Positions 15,908 to 25,558 of a DNA stretch of 64,000 nucleotides are shown here, piece after piece; the first letter of the stretch is position 1; every line of letters begins with the position of its first letter. Position numbers and translations under genes: made by a program. The notes beneath the pieces are model-generated. The model saw nothing but the letters and a program-made list of their open reading frames with translations. It was not told the origin of the DNA and ran no database searches. Source of the stretch: Clostridia bacterium (GTDB taxonomy: Bacteria > Bacillota > Clostridia > Lachnospirales > Lachnospiraceae); the NCBI GenBank assembly GCA_910574835.1, contig CAJTDE010000011.1, positions 1 to 64,000 of the forward strand, read 5' to 3'.

Positions 15908-17171
15908 AGCCCAAACGCTCCCAATTCCTTTTTCCCTGTCGAATCCATTGATACAAGAACCACACCTGCACAACAGGCAGATGCAGCTTCAGCAACGTTA
16001 CACAAATATCTGCGGCACACTGCTTCTTCGGATAAAAAGCAAAGAGACTTCCATTTACAAAAACAGAAAGAAGAAAAATAACAGCAACCAGAAGAAGCAG
16101 ATAAAAAAGCTGTGTTCCATTCCGCAGGCGAAGCAGCGCAAAAAGAAGAAAAATATGATCCCCAAGAAGCCAGAAACCTCCCCATACCTCGTCCCGCAAA
16201 AGCCTCGGATAAGAATAATCAGACATATAATAAATCAAAAAATTTCTTCGCTCAAACCTGTAAATCTCCAAAAGATAAAAGGAGGTAACAAGGCAGATTC
16301 CATAGGCCGTAAGAAACACCGCCAAAAAGCTCTCAGACAGACAACAGACCAGAGCAAAGAACACACCGGCAGACAGCTTCCAAAAAAGAAACTCTCTGTT
16401 TCGGTATATCCAAATATAATTCTTCTCCCAAATACACCATCGGCTCAGCCTGTGAAACAGATCACCAAGCCAATGAGTGCGAAAGGCATATTGTGAATCC
16501 GCAATTACAGACAAATCAGCCCTTTGATACATCCAAAGCTCAAGCAGCCAAAGGATCGGAAGGCACAAAAAAAGCAGCACAAAAAAACAGTAGTTTTCTC
16601 CAAACATGCCGCCTATGCTTTCGGACATCACCCACCCGGAAACCATAGAATAGTTAAGCCGGCCGGTTCCCAGCAAAAAAGCAAGCCCCGCCCCCAGCAC
16701 AGAGCCTATAACAGTCAGACTGCCTGTGTGAGCTTTAAGGCCCAGCATCACCCCTACCAGGCAGCTCAAGAGGCTCCAGAGCACATTGAGCGCTAAGGCA
16801 GCTCCGCCTTCAGCGCCTTGTATCCGGAACAGTATAGCGCCCAGATAAAGCTGCAGAAACAAGACCTCCGTATTTGTAAGAAAAAACAGCAAAAGACATT
16901 CTACAGGAGTGATTCCAAGCAGGAACAAGCTTTCCCAGTTCTTTTTGATATAGCAAAGGAAACGAATACAAATCCATACGGTCAAACCTGTCAGAAGCGC
17001 AAAAAAAGCAAGCCGGCATACATAGATCCGATTAAACGGACTGAATCGCCGTGTCAAAACAGTATCCAAAACTCCGCCAAGATACGAATAGCATATCAGA
17101 AGTACAAGAAATACTATCCCTTTTGTAAGCTCTGCTTTTTTCTTGATTAAAATAAAATAAGTCTCCCGCAT
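15891..17171 (-). CDS. Polytopic membrane protein, probable ABC exporter subunit
   Basis: 426 residues, about ten hydrophobic segments spread over the whole length, start MRETYFILIKKKAEL. Sequence alone does not place it in a named permease family for me. The overlap with an ABC ATPase gene and the organisation as ATPase plus one polytopic protein argue that it is the membrane subunit. The start lacks a strong ribosome site. Confidence 0.75.
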   Translation of the reverse strand: MRETYFILIKKKAELTKGIVFLVLLICYSYLGGVLDTVLTRRFSPFNRIYVCRLAFFALLTGLTVWICIRFLCYIKKNWESLFLLGITPVECLLLFFLTNTEVLFLQLYLGAILFRIQGAEGGAALALNVLWSLLSCLVGVMLGLKAHTGSLTVIGSVLGAGLAFLLGTGRLNYSMVSGWVMSESIGGMFGENYCFFVLLFLCLPILWLLELWMYQRADLSVIADSQYAFRTHWLGDLFHRLSRWCIWEKNYIWIYRNREFLFWKLSAGVFFALVCCLSESFLAVFLTAYGICLVTSFYLLEIYRFERRNFLIYYMSDYSYPRLLRDEVWGGFWLLGDHIFLLFALLRLRNGTQLFYLLLLVAVIFLLSVFVNGSLFAFYPKKQCAADICVTLLKLHLPVVQVWFLYQWIRQGKRNWERLGYEYRA

Positions 17172-17391
17172 GGCCTCTCATTGTAAATAGGGTTATTAAT
17201 TACGTTTGTTATGCTTATTATAAACATGTTTATTATGAGAACTCAAGAAAAAACGCATTTTTTACAATTTTTTTTACAATTCACAAGGCGAAAAGTAAGT
17301 ATTTTTTACTTCCTTTGTCACCCTGGCCGTGGTATACTAAAGGGTAGCGTATTGTGCTAAAAATAATTTTACGAAAAGGAGAGATTCAAAC

Positions 17392-19413
17392 GTGACTGGA
17401 AAAAGAACGATCTCCCGCAATCGGGAGTTCCGCCGGAGCCTCAATGGGAGGATATTGAGAAGTACGACACTTAATATTCTGATATTGGTGATAATCTGCT
17501 GCGTAATTATGGCGTTCTCGATGCAGTCGTTGGCAAACAACATTCTGTTGGACAGCCTGCAGCCTATGGCCCGTCAGTCGGCTAAGACTGTGGAGGCCAA
17601 TATTCACATGCTTGCGGATCGTATGATGACCATTGCCGGAGATCCCCGTATGACCTTGTCTGCCGGGGAAAATGCAGCCGCTTCTGACGCACAGGCCCTT
17701 TACGAGAACCGTGAAAGCCTTCTTACCGAGGCAGCTGAGATCTATGAGTTTCACACCATTGCCCTTTACGGCCCGGATGGCCGGATGATCCAAGGCAGCA
17801 ATGGTTCTCCGGAAAGTCTGGAGGATGACTTTTTCGGACTTCTAAAGGAGACCGACAATCTGACTACCTATTCCTCTACCATTTTTGAGGATAAGCTCGG
17901 CATTATGATAGGTATGCCGGTAAAGGAAAACGGAGAAACCATTCTCTATGTGGTAGGCGTCTACAAATACGACACCTTAAATGACGTGATCAGCAATATC
18001 AATATCGGAAAACACGGCATGGCCTATATGGTAAACCGCGAAGGCCTTGTCATCGGACATCAGGAGCAATCCCTAGTACTGTCCGGAACCACTCTGGCAG
18101 AGCTTAGCAGCGGAAATGATGAAACCTTAAGCCGCGTAACTACCGGCGAGACAGGCGCCGCCGAATTTTCCGCAGACGGCGAAGTAATGATGGCCGCCTT
18201 TTCTCCCATCCGGGGAACGCAGTGGTCATTGGTGATTGAAGTGCCAAAGGCCGACTATAATTCTCTGATCAATGCGGCTATGTTTGTGGCAATCCTTACC
18301 ACTCTGGCCGTGCTGGTGGTTTCTATTTTACTTGTTCTGCGTCTGGCCAGCTCCATTTCCCGTCCGGTGAAGCATGTAACAAACCGGATGGTAACCCTCT
18401 CGGACGGAGATCTGCATACGGAGGTAGAATCGATTCACTCCGGGGATGAACTGGAAGTATTGACCCGGACCCTGGATGCCACCGTGAAGAGTCTCAACCG
18501 TTACATAGACGATATTCAAGAAGTATTGACCCAGGTTGCAAAGGGCAATCTGAGTGTAGAACCCCGGGTGGAATATCAGGGGGATTTTGCACTGATACAT
18601 ACAAGCTTAAATACCATTACTCAGTCCATGAACGATACCTTATCCGGTTTTCGCGCTGCGGCTGTCCGCCTTACGGATATGTCGGAAGAGCTAAACAGCC
18701 AGTCCGGAATCCTGCACCAAGCTTCTCTTGAGCAGAACCAGACTACGGAATCCCTGGTTCAAGAGGTTACCCATGTGAAGGAACGGCTTGCGGACGTAAC
18801 GGAAAGCAGCACCCGGACGCGGGCAAAAACGGAGGAAATTACCCGATGTGTTCAGGACGCGAACACTCAAATGTCCTCTCTTACGCAGGCTATGGATAAT
18901 ATCAGCGCCAATGCCCAGGAAATCACAAAGATTGCCAAAGCCATTGAGGATATTTCTTTCCAAACAAATATCCTGGCCATCAATGCGTCCGTGGAGGCTG
19001 CCAGGGCCGGAACCGCCGGAAAGGGCTTTGCCGTAGTGGCAAACGAGGTAAAGGATCTGGCTACCAGAAGCGCCGAGGCCGCTCAGAGCGCTACGGAAAT
19101 GGTAAACAAGACCCGCTCCATCATTCAGACCGGGGTGGAGCTGACAGCGGATACGGCCGGCTCTTTGCAAGCTATTTCCTCTGTCACAAATGAGATTTCA
19201 GCGATTTCGGATCAGCTTGTCACTGCCGTGCACGGACAGGAAAACGCTTTGGCCATCATGGATGAACGAATTGAGTCCATCTCCACCATTGCAAACCAGA
19301 ATCTGCAGAATGCCGGCGGAACGGAGCAGTCAAGCGGCCTGCTTGCAAGGGAGGCCGAGGCTCTTCAAGAGCAAGTGAAAAAGTTTGTTTTAAAGGGGGA
19401 AAATAACCGATGA
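17392..19413 (+). CDS. Methyl-accepting chemotaxis protein with extracellular dCache sensor
   Basis: 673 residues, GTG start with GGAGA nine bases upstream. Membrane segment about 25-45, an extracellular Cache-type domain (about 46-295), second membrane segment (about 298-318), HAMP (about 319-372), and a cytoplasmic signalling domain (about 440-660) with the tip sequence [20 protein letters not shown]. It would pass binding of an external ligand to CheA/CheW. Its TGA overlaps the ATG of the next gene, an FMN-binding lipoprotein, which is unusual for a chemoreceptor and suggests that the two work together. Confidence 0.95.
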   Translation: MTGKRTISRNREFRRSLNGRILRSTTLNILILVIICCVIMAFSMQSLANNILLDSLQPMARQSAKTVEANIHMLADRMMTIAGDPRMTLSAGENAAASDAQALYENRESLLTEAAEIYEFHTIALYGPDGRMIQGSNGSPESLEDDFFGLLKETDNLTTYSSTIFEDKLGIMIGMPVKENGETILYVVGVYKYDTLNDVISNINIGKHGMAYMVNREGLVIGHQEQSLVLSGTTLAELSSGNDETLSRVTTGETGAAEFSADGEVMMAAFSPIRGTQWSLVIEVPKADYNSLINAAMFVAILTTLAVLVVSILLVLRLASSISRPVKHVTNRMVTLSDGDLHTEVESIHSGDELEVLTRTLDATVKSLNRYIDDIQEVLTQVAKGNLSVEPRVEYQGDFALIHTSLNTITQSMNDTLSGFRAAAVRLTDMSEELNSQSGILHQASLEQNQTTESLVQEVTHVKERLADVTESSTRTRAKTEEITRCVQDANTQMSSLTQAMDNISANAQEITKIAKAIEDISFQTNILAINASVEAARAGTAGKGFAVVANEVKDLATRSAEAAQSATEMVNKTRSIIQTGVELTADTAGSLQAISSVTNEISAISDQLVTAVHGQENALAIMDERIESISTIANQNLQNAGGTEQSSGLLAREAEALQEQVKKFVLKGENNR

Positions 19414-19853
19414 GACGAATCTTGTGTATGACCTTGCTTCTTCTGCTATTTGTAATGCCCATGACAGCCTGCAAAAATACTGCGGAGCTGCAGGATGGTT
19501 ACTACACTGCACAGGCATCTGAGTTCAGTCACGGCTGGAAGGAATATATTACCATTATGGTAAAAGGAGGAAGCATTGTCTCCGTGGAATACAATGCGGA
19601 AAATCCAAGCGGTTTTATCAAAAGCTGGGACAATGCCTATATGCAGACTATGCTCCACTCCAACGGAACCTATCCCAATGAGTATATGCGCTACTATTCA
19701 AGTCAGCTTTTGGATGACGGACACGCGGACGGAATCGATGCCTTAACGGGCGCCACCTCCTCCCACAGCTCCTTTCAAAAGCTGGCAGAGGCGGTCCTTG
19801 AGCAAGCCCGAAAAGGCGATTCCAGTATTGTAATCGTTGATACGGCTTCTTGA
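19410..19853 (+). CDS. FMN-binding domain lipoprotein (PplA-like)
   Basis: 147 residues. Lipoprotein signal peptide (cleavage before Cys21, MPMTACKN), then a single FMN-binding domain with the flavinylation motif [10 protein letters not shown] (about 110-119), in which an ApbE-type enzyme would attach FMN to threonine through phosphate. Such proteins carry electrons outside the membrane, for instance in flavin-based extracellular electron transfer. The gene overlaps the chemoreceptor gene by 4 bp (ATGA). The next gene on the other strand ends at the adjacent base, leaving no room for a terminator. Confidence 0.9.
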   Translation: MRRILCMTLLLLLFVMPMTACKNTAELQDGYYTAQASEFSHGWKEYITIMVKGGSIVSVEYNAENPSGFIKSWDNAYMQTMLHSNGTYPNEYMRYYSSQLLDDGHADGIDALTGATSSHSSFQKLAEAVLEQARKGDSSIVIVDTAS

Positions 19854-20618
19854 TTACAAAAATAATTCATTCTCCTTACGGACGCCGCATGCTTTTTTCA
19901 GCTTTATGCTGCCTGCCGTAAGGAGGGCTTTGCTGACGCTCCTGGCTTCCTGGGGGCAGACGGCAATACAGCGCATACAGGAAATACATACAGAGGTATC
20001 TGTTTCTGACGGATGTTCGGCCGGGATTGCCCCTGCCGGACATTCTTCCGCGCATAGACCGCACAGAGTACATGCATTTCCCGCTTTTGGCTTCATAGGT
20101 ACGCCGCCGTACTCACGATAAGGCCGGTTCCCCGGGAAGCTTATAGGCGCTGACGCTTCTCCTGCTTCCATTTTAGAACGAAGCTTCCCGGCAAAGTCTT
20201 TCAGTTCCTTTTCATCCTGAGCATCCGGACGTCCTGCGGCGAACTGGCGCATAATGGAGTGCTCGGCAATAGCCGCCACTCCGGCCACGCAGGAAAAACC
20301 GGAAGATGTCAGGGTGTCCTGCAATTCTGCAAAGGTATCATCATAAGCCCGATTTCCGTATACTACCATCAGTACCGCCCTGGCTCCGTTTCCTTTTAAC
20401 CGGAGCAGTCTCGTTACGGCAATGTCCGGAACCCGGCCGCCATAGGAAGGAACGGCTATGATGCAGATATCCTCCTTCTTAAAAGAATATGCGGAAAAAT
20501 CCGACTTGCGTTTCGTAAGATCGATATGTATACTCTCTGAACAGAACGCTTTGGTAAAGATATCCGAGGCTCTTTTTGTACCTTCGGTGGGGCTGAATGT
20601 AATTTCGTAGATTGACAT
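19854..20618 (-). CDS. EFR1-family flavodoxin/ferredoxin fusion
   Basis: 254 residues from the ATG preceded by GGAGAAAAACAT; the longer frame upstream comes from repeat A7. N-terminal flavodoxin-like domain (about 1-150, with IAVPSYGGRVPD) and two 4Fe-4S clusters near the C terminus: CTLCGLCAEECPAGAIP and CISCMRCIAVCPQEA. Probable cytoplasmic electron carrier. It is convergent with the FMN-binding lipoprotein gene, so physical proximity does not prove a joint role. Confidence 0.92.
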   Translation of the reverse strand: MSIYEITFSPTEGTKRASDIFTKAFCSESIHIDLTKRKSDFSAYSFKKEDICIIAVPSYGGRVPDIAVTRLLRLKGNGARAVLMVVYGNRAYDDTFAELQDTLTSSGFSCVAGVAAIAEHSIMRQFAAGRPDAQDEKELKDFAGKLRSKMEAGEASAPISFPGNRPYREYGGVPMKPKAGNACTLCGLCAEECPAGAIPAEHPSETDTSVCISCMRCIAVCPQEARSVSKALLTAGSIKLKKACGVRKENELFL

Positions 20619-20637
20619 ATGTTTTTCTCCTATTTGA

Positions 20638-20760
20638 AGCCGCTGCGCGACGGCACTAAAGGGTAAAGTCGCTTCGCACCTGTTAATGAGAGAAACTTTC
20701 ATTCGAAGGGCACTCATGAAAGTTCCTCTCGTGCGCCTTTGCGACTTTACCGGGCGGCCA
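20638..20760 (-). repeat. Repeat A7 (5'-truncated)
   Basis: A copy without the ATAGTCC tail. A paired change is present in the inner stem: ACTTTCAT/ATGAAAGT instead of ACTTTTAT/ATAAAAGT. It ends CAGCGGCTTCAAATAGGAG at the ribosome site of the EFR1 gene, and its other end forms the C terminus of the upstream ROK gene. Confidence 0.85.
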
Positions 20761-21964
20761 AAATTATTTGTTCATACCTGCAAGGACCGGAAACGTACTC
20801 GTTACTGCCATCAAAGATCTTTTCCAGCAAACTGCAGGCGCATCCAACAATGTGCGAGTTCTCCCCGAAAGCCGGCCTCTCGACTTTTACCTCATGATAA
20901 TCCCCAAGCAGCTTCCTTCGATTAACCTGCTCCTGAAGCTTATCAAGGTACCGTCCCGGCAGCCAATACCCTTCATGCCCAATCAATACCTTCTGCGGAT
21001 TATAGAGATTTACCGCGTTCGTAATTCCGCATGCCAGCTTATCCACCATATCCGCAAACACCTGGTGCATCAAAGAGTCCCCCTCTTCCTTTGCCATTTC
21101 ACAAAATCCTCTGAAATCATAGCTCTTCCCGGTAATTTCCGTCAGATGCGTCGTGATGACTCTGCTCCCTGCATACATTTCCAGGCACCCTCTCCGTCCG
21201 CAGGTACAAAGCTTCCCGTTCCAGTCGATGCTCACATGACCAAGCTCACTTGTAAATCCGCAGAAATCCCGGTTAATCTCTCCCCCGGTCACCACGCCGG
21301 AGCCGATTCCGTTGGAGATCCCCACAAAGAGAAAATCCTCCGCATCCCGGCCATTTCCATAATACTTCTCGGCAAGCGCAGCGCAGTTATACTGACTGTC
21401 AAAAAAGACCGGCAGCTTATACCTTTCCTTCAGCATGGAAACAATTTCTATATCCCTTTTTCCATAGAAATTAGGCGGGTTCAAAATTCTTCCCCGCCCG
21501 ACGTCCACCGGTCCCAAAGAGCCGATTCCTATTCCATAGAGACGTTCCTCCCCGGCGCTTTGAAGAACGGCGTCAATACATTCATACAGCTGCTCCCATA
21601 TTCTGCCGCAGCTTTCTTTTGTCACAGCAAACTTCCGGCGCATTTTTACATGCAGCTTAAGATCGCACAATACCACGCTGCACTCATCCCGGAAGATGTG
21701 AACTCCTATCATCTTGGGCGCATTTTCAGAAAGGCAGAGGCGTATGGGATTCCGCCCCTTTCCTTTCACCGGAAGAGACTCTCTCTCCTCAATAATGCCC
21801 TCCTCCAAAAATTCACTGATAATATGCGTTGCTGCCATTTTAGACAGTCCCGTTTTTTTTGACACTTCAATTCTGGATGAGCATTCCTCTGTGGCTATCA
21901 GCTTTAAGACAAGCCCGCGGTTCTGCCTTCGAAGCGTCGTATTGTTCAGACCTGCATCCTTCAT
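20747..21964 (-). CDS. ROK-family transcriptional regulator
   Basis: 405 residues from ATG; a GTG three codons and a TTG four codons earlier are also possible, and GAGG fits these better by spacing. Winged helix at the N terminus (SRIEVSKKTGLSKMAATHIISEFLEEG), then ROK domain with zinc site CTCGRRGCLEMYAG. The last six residues or so (IILAAR) and the TAA stop lie in repeat A7, so the end of the protein was probably rewritten by the repeat. It may control the Gfo/Idh gene at 22062, the next gene upstream on this strand; evidence is only proximity. Confidence 0.88.
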   Translation of the reverse strand: MKDAGLNNTTLRRQNRGLVLKLIATEECSSRIEVSKKTGLSKMAATHIISEFLEEGIIEERESLPVKGKGRNPIRLCLSENAPKMIGVHIFRDECSVVLCDLKLHVKMRRKFAVTKESCGRIWEQLYECIDAVLQSAGEERLYGIGIGSLGPVDVGRGRILNPPNFYGKRDIEIVSMLKERYKLPVFFDSQYNCAALAEKYYGNGRDAEDFLFVGISNGIGSGVVTGGEINRDFCGFTSELGHVSIDWNGKLCTCGRRGCLEMYAGSRVITTHLTEITGKSYDFRGFCEMAKEEGDSLMHQVFADMVDKLACGITNAVNLYNPQKVLIGHEGYWLPGRYLDKLQEQVNRRKLLGDYHEVKVERPAFGENSHIVGCACSLLEKIFDGSNEYVSGPCRYEQIILAAR

Positions 21965-22061
21965 AATTGGCACCAAGCCTCAAAAAAATGCTTTCCTTTC
22001 TTCGCTTTTTCTTTCACCCTTTTTAAAACGGACGGTAACCGGCATCCATTCTGCAAATGCT

Positions 22062-23045
22062 CTAATATCCGATACATTTTAAAATCCGATCAATGATCCG
22101 GGCATTGGCCAGGGAGAATGCTTCCGTCACGGCAGGCGCTTCCCCTTCCGTAATACAGCGTCCAAGCTGCTCTACCTCCAGCCGGTAATTCTGGGGAACC
22201 GTCACGGTTTTCAGCTCTTCCCTGCCTTCAAAGCTCTTTACCAGGTAGCTTAGCTCGCCCGGCGCGTTAAAGCCGAATTTTACTCCTTGGATGGAGCCTT
22301 TTGTCCCGTGAATCTGGAAGCGATCCAATGCGGAATTTTTTTCCGTGGCAAGCACCATGCCACAGTCAAAGCTTGCCCGCAGGCCATTTTCATATTCCAT
22401 CAGAACGGTTGTATACATATCTACCCCTTCCCCGGAAAACGAGCTGACTGCCTGAATCTTCTCCGGCTCTCTTCCAAGCATACGCAGAATCAGGCTGCTG
22501 CAGTAGACTCCCAGATCATAGGTGCTGCCTCCCAGCGTTTCCCTGCGCATGCGGATATTTTGCTCCACATAGTCCGATGTTATCAAAGCCGCCTCCATGT
22601 AGCGGGCCTCCCCGATGGTTCCGTTTTCCAGCTCCCTTTGAATCTCAGCGATATAAGGACTGTGCTGGTAGGCAAATGCCTCCATCAGAAAAACCTTCTG
22701 CTCCCGGGCTGTCTCAAACATCCTTCGGGACTCTTCTGCTGTGGGCGCCAGCGGTTTTTCGCACAGAACATGTTTCTTTGCTTTTAATGCCCTGATCGTC
22801 CACTCATAATGCATGGTGTTGGGAAGGGGGATGTAGACTGCCTCCACCTGGGGATCGGAAAGCAGCTCTTCATAGCTTCCGTATGCCTTTTGAAAACCGT
22901 ATTTTTCTTTAAAGGCTTCTGCTTTTTCCATGCTGCGGCCTGCGATTGCGTAAAGCTCACAGTTTTCCGCCTGATTCATTCCCTCTGCCGTATCTCTCTC
23001 AAAAATATATGCTGTTCCCAAAACGCCCCATTTTACTGTTCTCAT
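22062..23045 (-). CDS. Gfo/Idh/MocA-family oxidoreductase
   Basis: 327 residues from ATG with GGAGG eight bases upstream. Rossmann fold start WGVLGTAYIF, the EKP motif CEKPLAPTAEES (about 90-101), and a C-terminal alpha/beta domain with GGSTYDLGVYCSSL. NAD(P)-dependent oxidation or reduction of a sugar or inositol-like compound is expected, substrate unknown. It appears monocistronic: a promoter at 23332-23359 is followed by two and a fraction B repeats and then the gene. Confidence 0.9.
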   Translation of the reverse strand: MRTVKWGVLGTAYIFERDTAEGMNQAENCELYAIAGRSMEKAEAFKEKYGFQKAYGSYEELLSDPQVEAVYIPLPNTMHYEWTIRALKAKKHVLCEKPLAPTAEESRRMFETAREQKVFLMEAFAYQHSPYIAEIQRELENGTIGEARYMEAALITSDYVEQNIRMRRETLGGSTYDLGVYCSSLILRMLGREPEKIQAVSSFSGEGVDMYTTVLMEYENGLRASFDCGMVLATEKNSALDRFQIHGTKGSIQGVKFGFNAPGELSYLVKSFEGREELKTVTVPQNYRLEVEQLGRCITEGEAPAVTEAFSLANARIIDRILKCIGY

Positions 23046-23063
23046 TTTGATATCCTCCATTCC

Positions 23064-23286
23064 AGTTCCGCAAAGTCATTTAATGTCCCCCTATGAGAAG
23101 TATTTGCAGTCACAAAGACTTGTGCCTTCAAATCCTTCTGGTACATTAAGTGACTTTGCTGTTTCCAGTTCCGCAAAGTCATTTAATGTCCCCCTATGAG
23201 AAGTATTTGCAGTCACAAAGACTTGTGCCTTCAAATCCTTCTGGTACATTAAGTGACTTTGCTGTTTCCAGTTCCGCAAAGTCATA
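23064..23286 (-). repeat. Repeat B3: tandem array, two full units and one partial
   Basis: Units 23064-23166 and 23167-23269 are virtually identical (103 bp each), followed by a partial unit 23270-23286. The outer arms GCAAAGTCA/TGACTTTGC differ fully from other loci but pair with each other. The inner arms AGAAGTATTTGCAG/CTTCAAATCCTTCT also pair. The array lies between promoter and ribosome site, so it is transcribed as 5' leader. Confidence 0.95.
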
Positions 23287-23331
23287 TTCTTTGCTGCTGC
23301 AATTAGTATAACGCTTTTACTTTATATTTAT

Positions 23332-23359
23332 ATCATACACTCTTTTTACTAATTGTCAA
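23332..23359 (-). promoter_or_regulatory. Promoter of the Gfo/Idh gene
   Basis: TTGACA (23354-23359), 16-base spacer, TATGAT (23332-23337). Transcription from here would include the whole B3 array. Confidence 0.7.
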
Positions 23360-23489
23360 GAAATACTTTCCGCACGTCAGCGACGAAAGTCCTGCTCCTC
23401 CTTCACATAGGAACTTATCTCCTGCTGTATTCTTATTTTTCATTTACTGAAAATAGCAGTTCACAAAATTTCAGTTTTGTATTTTTCCA

Positions 23490-23519
23490 TTGACAACTCC
23501 CCACGCAGCCATTTAAAAT
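23490..23519 (+). promoter_or_regulatory. Promoter of the OmpR/kinase operon
   Basis: TTGACA (23490-23495), 18-base spacer, TAAAAT (23514-23519). A palindrome ACAAAATTTCAGTTTTGT lies just upstream (about 23463-23480) and could be a regulator site. Confidence 0.65.
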
Positions 23520-23567
23520 GCTGTTTAATATGAAAACCCACGGCAATACCAGCAAAGGAGAAGCATC

Positions 23568-24236
23568 ATGGCTAATATTTTAATCGTAGAGGACGAAGCC
23601 CCCATGCAGGAAATCCTGACGGAATATATGAAAAAGGGCGGCCACACCTGCTATACCGCCGACGACGGCATCGACGCCCTGGTGATTCTGAAAAGCACCC
23701 CTATGGACCTGATGATCCTGGACATCCAAATGCCCCATCTGGACGGCTTCTCCGTCTGCCGGACCGCCCGGAGCCTAAGCAATATGCCCATTATCCTGCT
23801 CACCGCCAAAAGCCAGGAGGAGGATAAGCTAAAAGGCTATGACTGCGGCGCGGACGATTATGTTACTAAGCCCTTCAGCCCCAGAGTGCTGCTTGCCAAG
23901 GTAAACGCCCTGCTGCGCCGCTCCTCCCCTGTCCCCGGAGATACTCTCCAAGCCGGAAACCTAATGCTCCTTCCCGCCTCCCACAAAGTCTACGCAGATG
24001 GCAGGGAAGTTACCCTAACTCATAAAGAATACGAGCTTCTCCATTTCCTAATGACAAACCCCGAGCAGATATTCAGCCGGGAGCAGCTTTTAAACCGCGT
24101 CTGGGGATACGACTTCGAGGGAACAAGCCGCACCGTAGACACCCATATCAAAACCCTGCGTCAGAAGCTTGGAGGAGAATGCCGCCACATCGTCACCCTC
24201 ATCCGCTCCGGGTACAAATTCGAGGTAGCCCCATGA
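23568..24236 (+). CDS. OmpR-family response regulator
   Basis: 222 residues. Receiver domain with acidic pocket VEDE and phosphoacceptor Asp in LMILDIQMP (about residue 51), Lys in VTKPFSP, then a winged-helix DNA-binding domain (about 125-220, FEGTSRTVDTHIKTLRQKLG). Its stop overlaps the start of the sensor kinase gene (ATGA). No obvious target operon follows in the same direction; the regulon may include genes elsewhere. Confidence 0.95.
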   Translation: MANILIVEDEAPMQEILTEYMKKGGHTCYTADDGIDALVILKSTPMDLMILDIQMPHLDGFSVCRTARSLSNMPIILLTAKSQEEDKLKGYDCGADDYVTKPFSPRVLLAKVNALLRRSSPVPGDTLQAGNLMLLPASHKVYADGREVTLTHKEYELLHFLMTNPEQIFSREQLLNRVWGYDFEGTSRTVDTHIKTLRQKLGGECRHIVTLIRSGYKFEVAP

Positions 24237-25339
24237 ACTTAAAAAACGCTCTTTCCCTTCGCACCGTGCGAAAAAAAATATTAATGCTCTCCAAACTGGC
24301 CGGTCTGGCTCTGCTCTTATCCTACGGACTTTTTTCCGCCCTGCCCTTAGAAGAAAACCTTTCTTTCTGTCTCTGGTTTATATTTGTGCTTCTTTTGGTA
24401 CTGCTCATTGATTTTCTCATGGGCCATTTTATCACAAAGCCCGTTTCCCGGCTGAATGAATCCGCAAAACGCATGGCAGCCCTCGATTTTTCCGCTCCCT
24501 GCGCCATTGCCGCCAGGGACGAATTTGGAGAGCTGTCCCAAAGCCTTAACACCCTCTCGGAAAATCTGAAAACAGCCCTTTTGGATCTGACAGACGCCAA
24601 TGCCCGGCTTGAGGAGGAGGTGGCAAAGGAACGAAAGCTCATGGCCGAACGCAAAGATCTGATTGACCAGCTGTCCCATGAAATGAAAACACCCCTCGGC
24701 ATTATCCAGGCTTACGCCGAGGGCCTACAAGATGCCGACTCTGAGGAGAAAAAGCAGAAATACACAGAAGTCATTCTGTCCGAAACTGAACGTATGAATC
24801 AACTGATACATGCCCTCCTGGATCTGTCCGCCCTGGAAAACGGAGCCTCACAGCTTACCATCACCCGATTTGACCTGGTAGAGCTGGTGGAGCTGACAGC
24901 CGGCCGGCTTCTTTTTGATGCCCCTGACACAAACTTTTCCCTGGAATACGAGCTTCCCGAGCAGAAGGTCTATGTCCGGACCGACAAAGCGCGCATGGAA
25001 CAGGTTTTGGAAAATCTCATGCTCAATGCCCGAAAAAATGTATGCCCCGATGGAATAATAAAGCTGTCCCTCATCGAAAAAGACGGCTTTCTTCACTTTT
25101 CTCTTTTTAACAACGGCCGGCCTATTCCCTTGGAAAGTCTGCCCCATATCTGGACAAAATTTTACCGGGCCAAAGATGCTTCCTACTCCGGATCGGGCCT
25201 CGGGCTTTCCATTGTGGCGCAGATCCTATCCATGCAGCAGATCCCTTACGGCGCAAAAAACCGGCCTAACGGCGTTGTCTTCTATTTTTCCATACCCGTC
25301 TCCTCTCCCCGGACGGAATGTTCTGCGGATGGAAAATAA
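24233..25339 (+). CDS. Sensor histidine kinase, intramembrane-sensing type
   Basis: 368 residues, start at the ATG overlapping the regulator stop. Two membrane segments (about 15-33 and 41-63) separated by fewer than ten residues, so there is no extracellular sensor domain. Then HAMP, H-box DQLSHEMKTPLG, N-box VLENLMLNARKN and G-box GSGLGLSIVAQIL. The N-box carries Ala-Arg-Lys where Ala-x-Lys is usual. The layout suits kinases that sense membrane or envelope state together with a transporter, but no partner ABC gene is adjacent. Confidence 0.93.
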   Translation: MNLKNALSLRTVRKKILMLSKLAGLALLLSYGLFSALPLEENLSFCLWFIFVLLLVLLIDFLMGHFITKPVSRLNESAKRMAALDFSAPCAIAARDEFGELSQSLNTLSENLKTALLDLTDANARLEEEVAKERKLMAERKDLIDQLSHEMKTPLGIIQAYAEGLQDADSEEKKQKYTEVILSETERMNQLIHALLDLSALENGASQLTITRFDLVELVELTAGRLLFDAPDTNFSLEYELPEQKVYVRTDKARMEQVLENLMLNARKNVCPDGIIKLSLIEKDGFLHFSLFNNGRPIPLESLPHIWTKFYRAKDASYSGSGLGLSIVAQILSMQQIPYGAKNRPNGVVFYFSIPVSSPRTECSADGK

Positions 25340-25354
25340 TTATTACACAGGCTG

Positions 25355-25558
25355 CTAACTCTGCTCCTCAACCGTAAAAACTTCTTCAATTGAAACATGA
25401 AAAACCTTTGCAATATTCCAAGCCAAAACCAATGAGGGATTGTATTTACCCTTTTCAAGATTTCCAATAGTTTCTCTTCGGACTCCTACAAGTTTAGCCA
25501 AATCTTCCTGTTTCATATCATATTTAGCCCGATATTCCTTTATCCGATTTTTAATCAT
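25355..25558 (-). CDS. Small XRE-family DNA-binding protein
   Basis: 67 residues, a Cro/CI-type helix-turn-helix covering nearly the whole protein (MKQEDLAKLVGVRRETIGNL), close to the YozG/Cro-like group. It overlaps the membrane protein gene upstream by 8 bp, a common pair in Firmicutes in which the regulator controls the pair itself. A 12-bp inverted repeat over the promoter at 25929-25967 is a good candidate operator. Confidence 0.92.
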   Translation of the reverse strand: MIKNRIKEYRAKYDMKQEDLAKLVGVRRETIGNLEKGKYNPSLVLAWNIAKVFHVSIEEVFTVEEQS

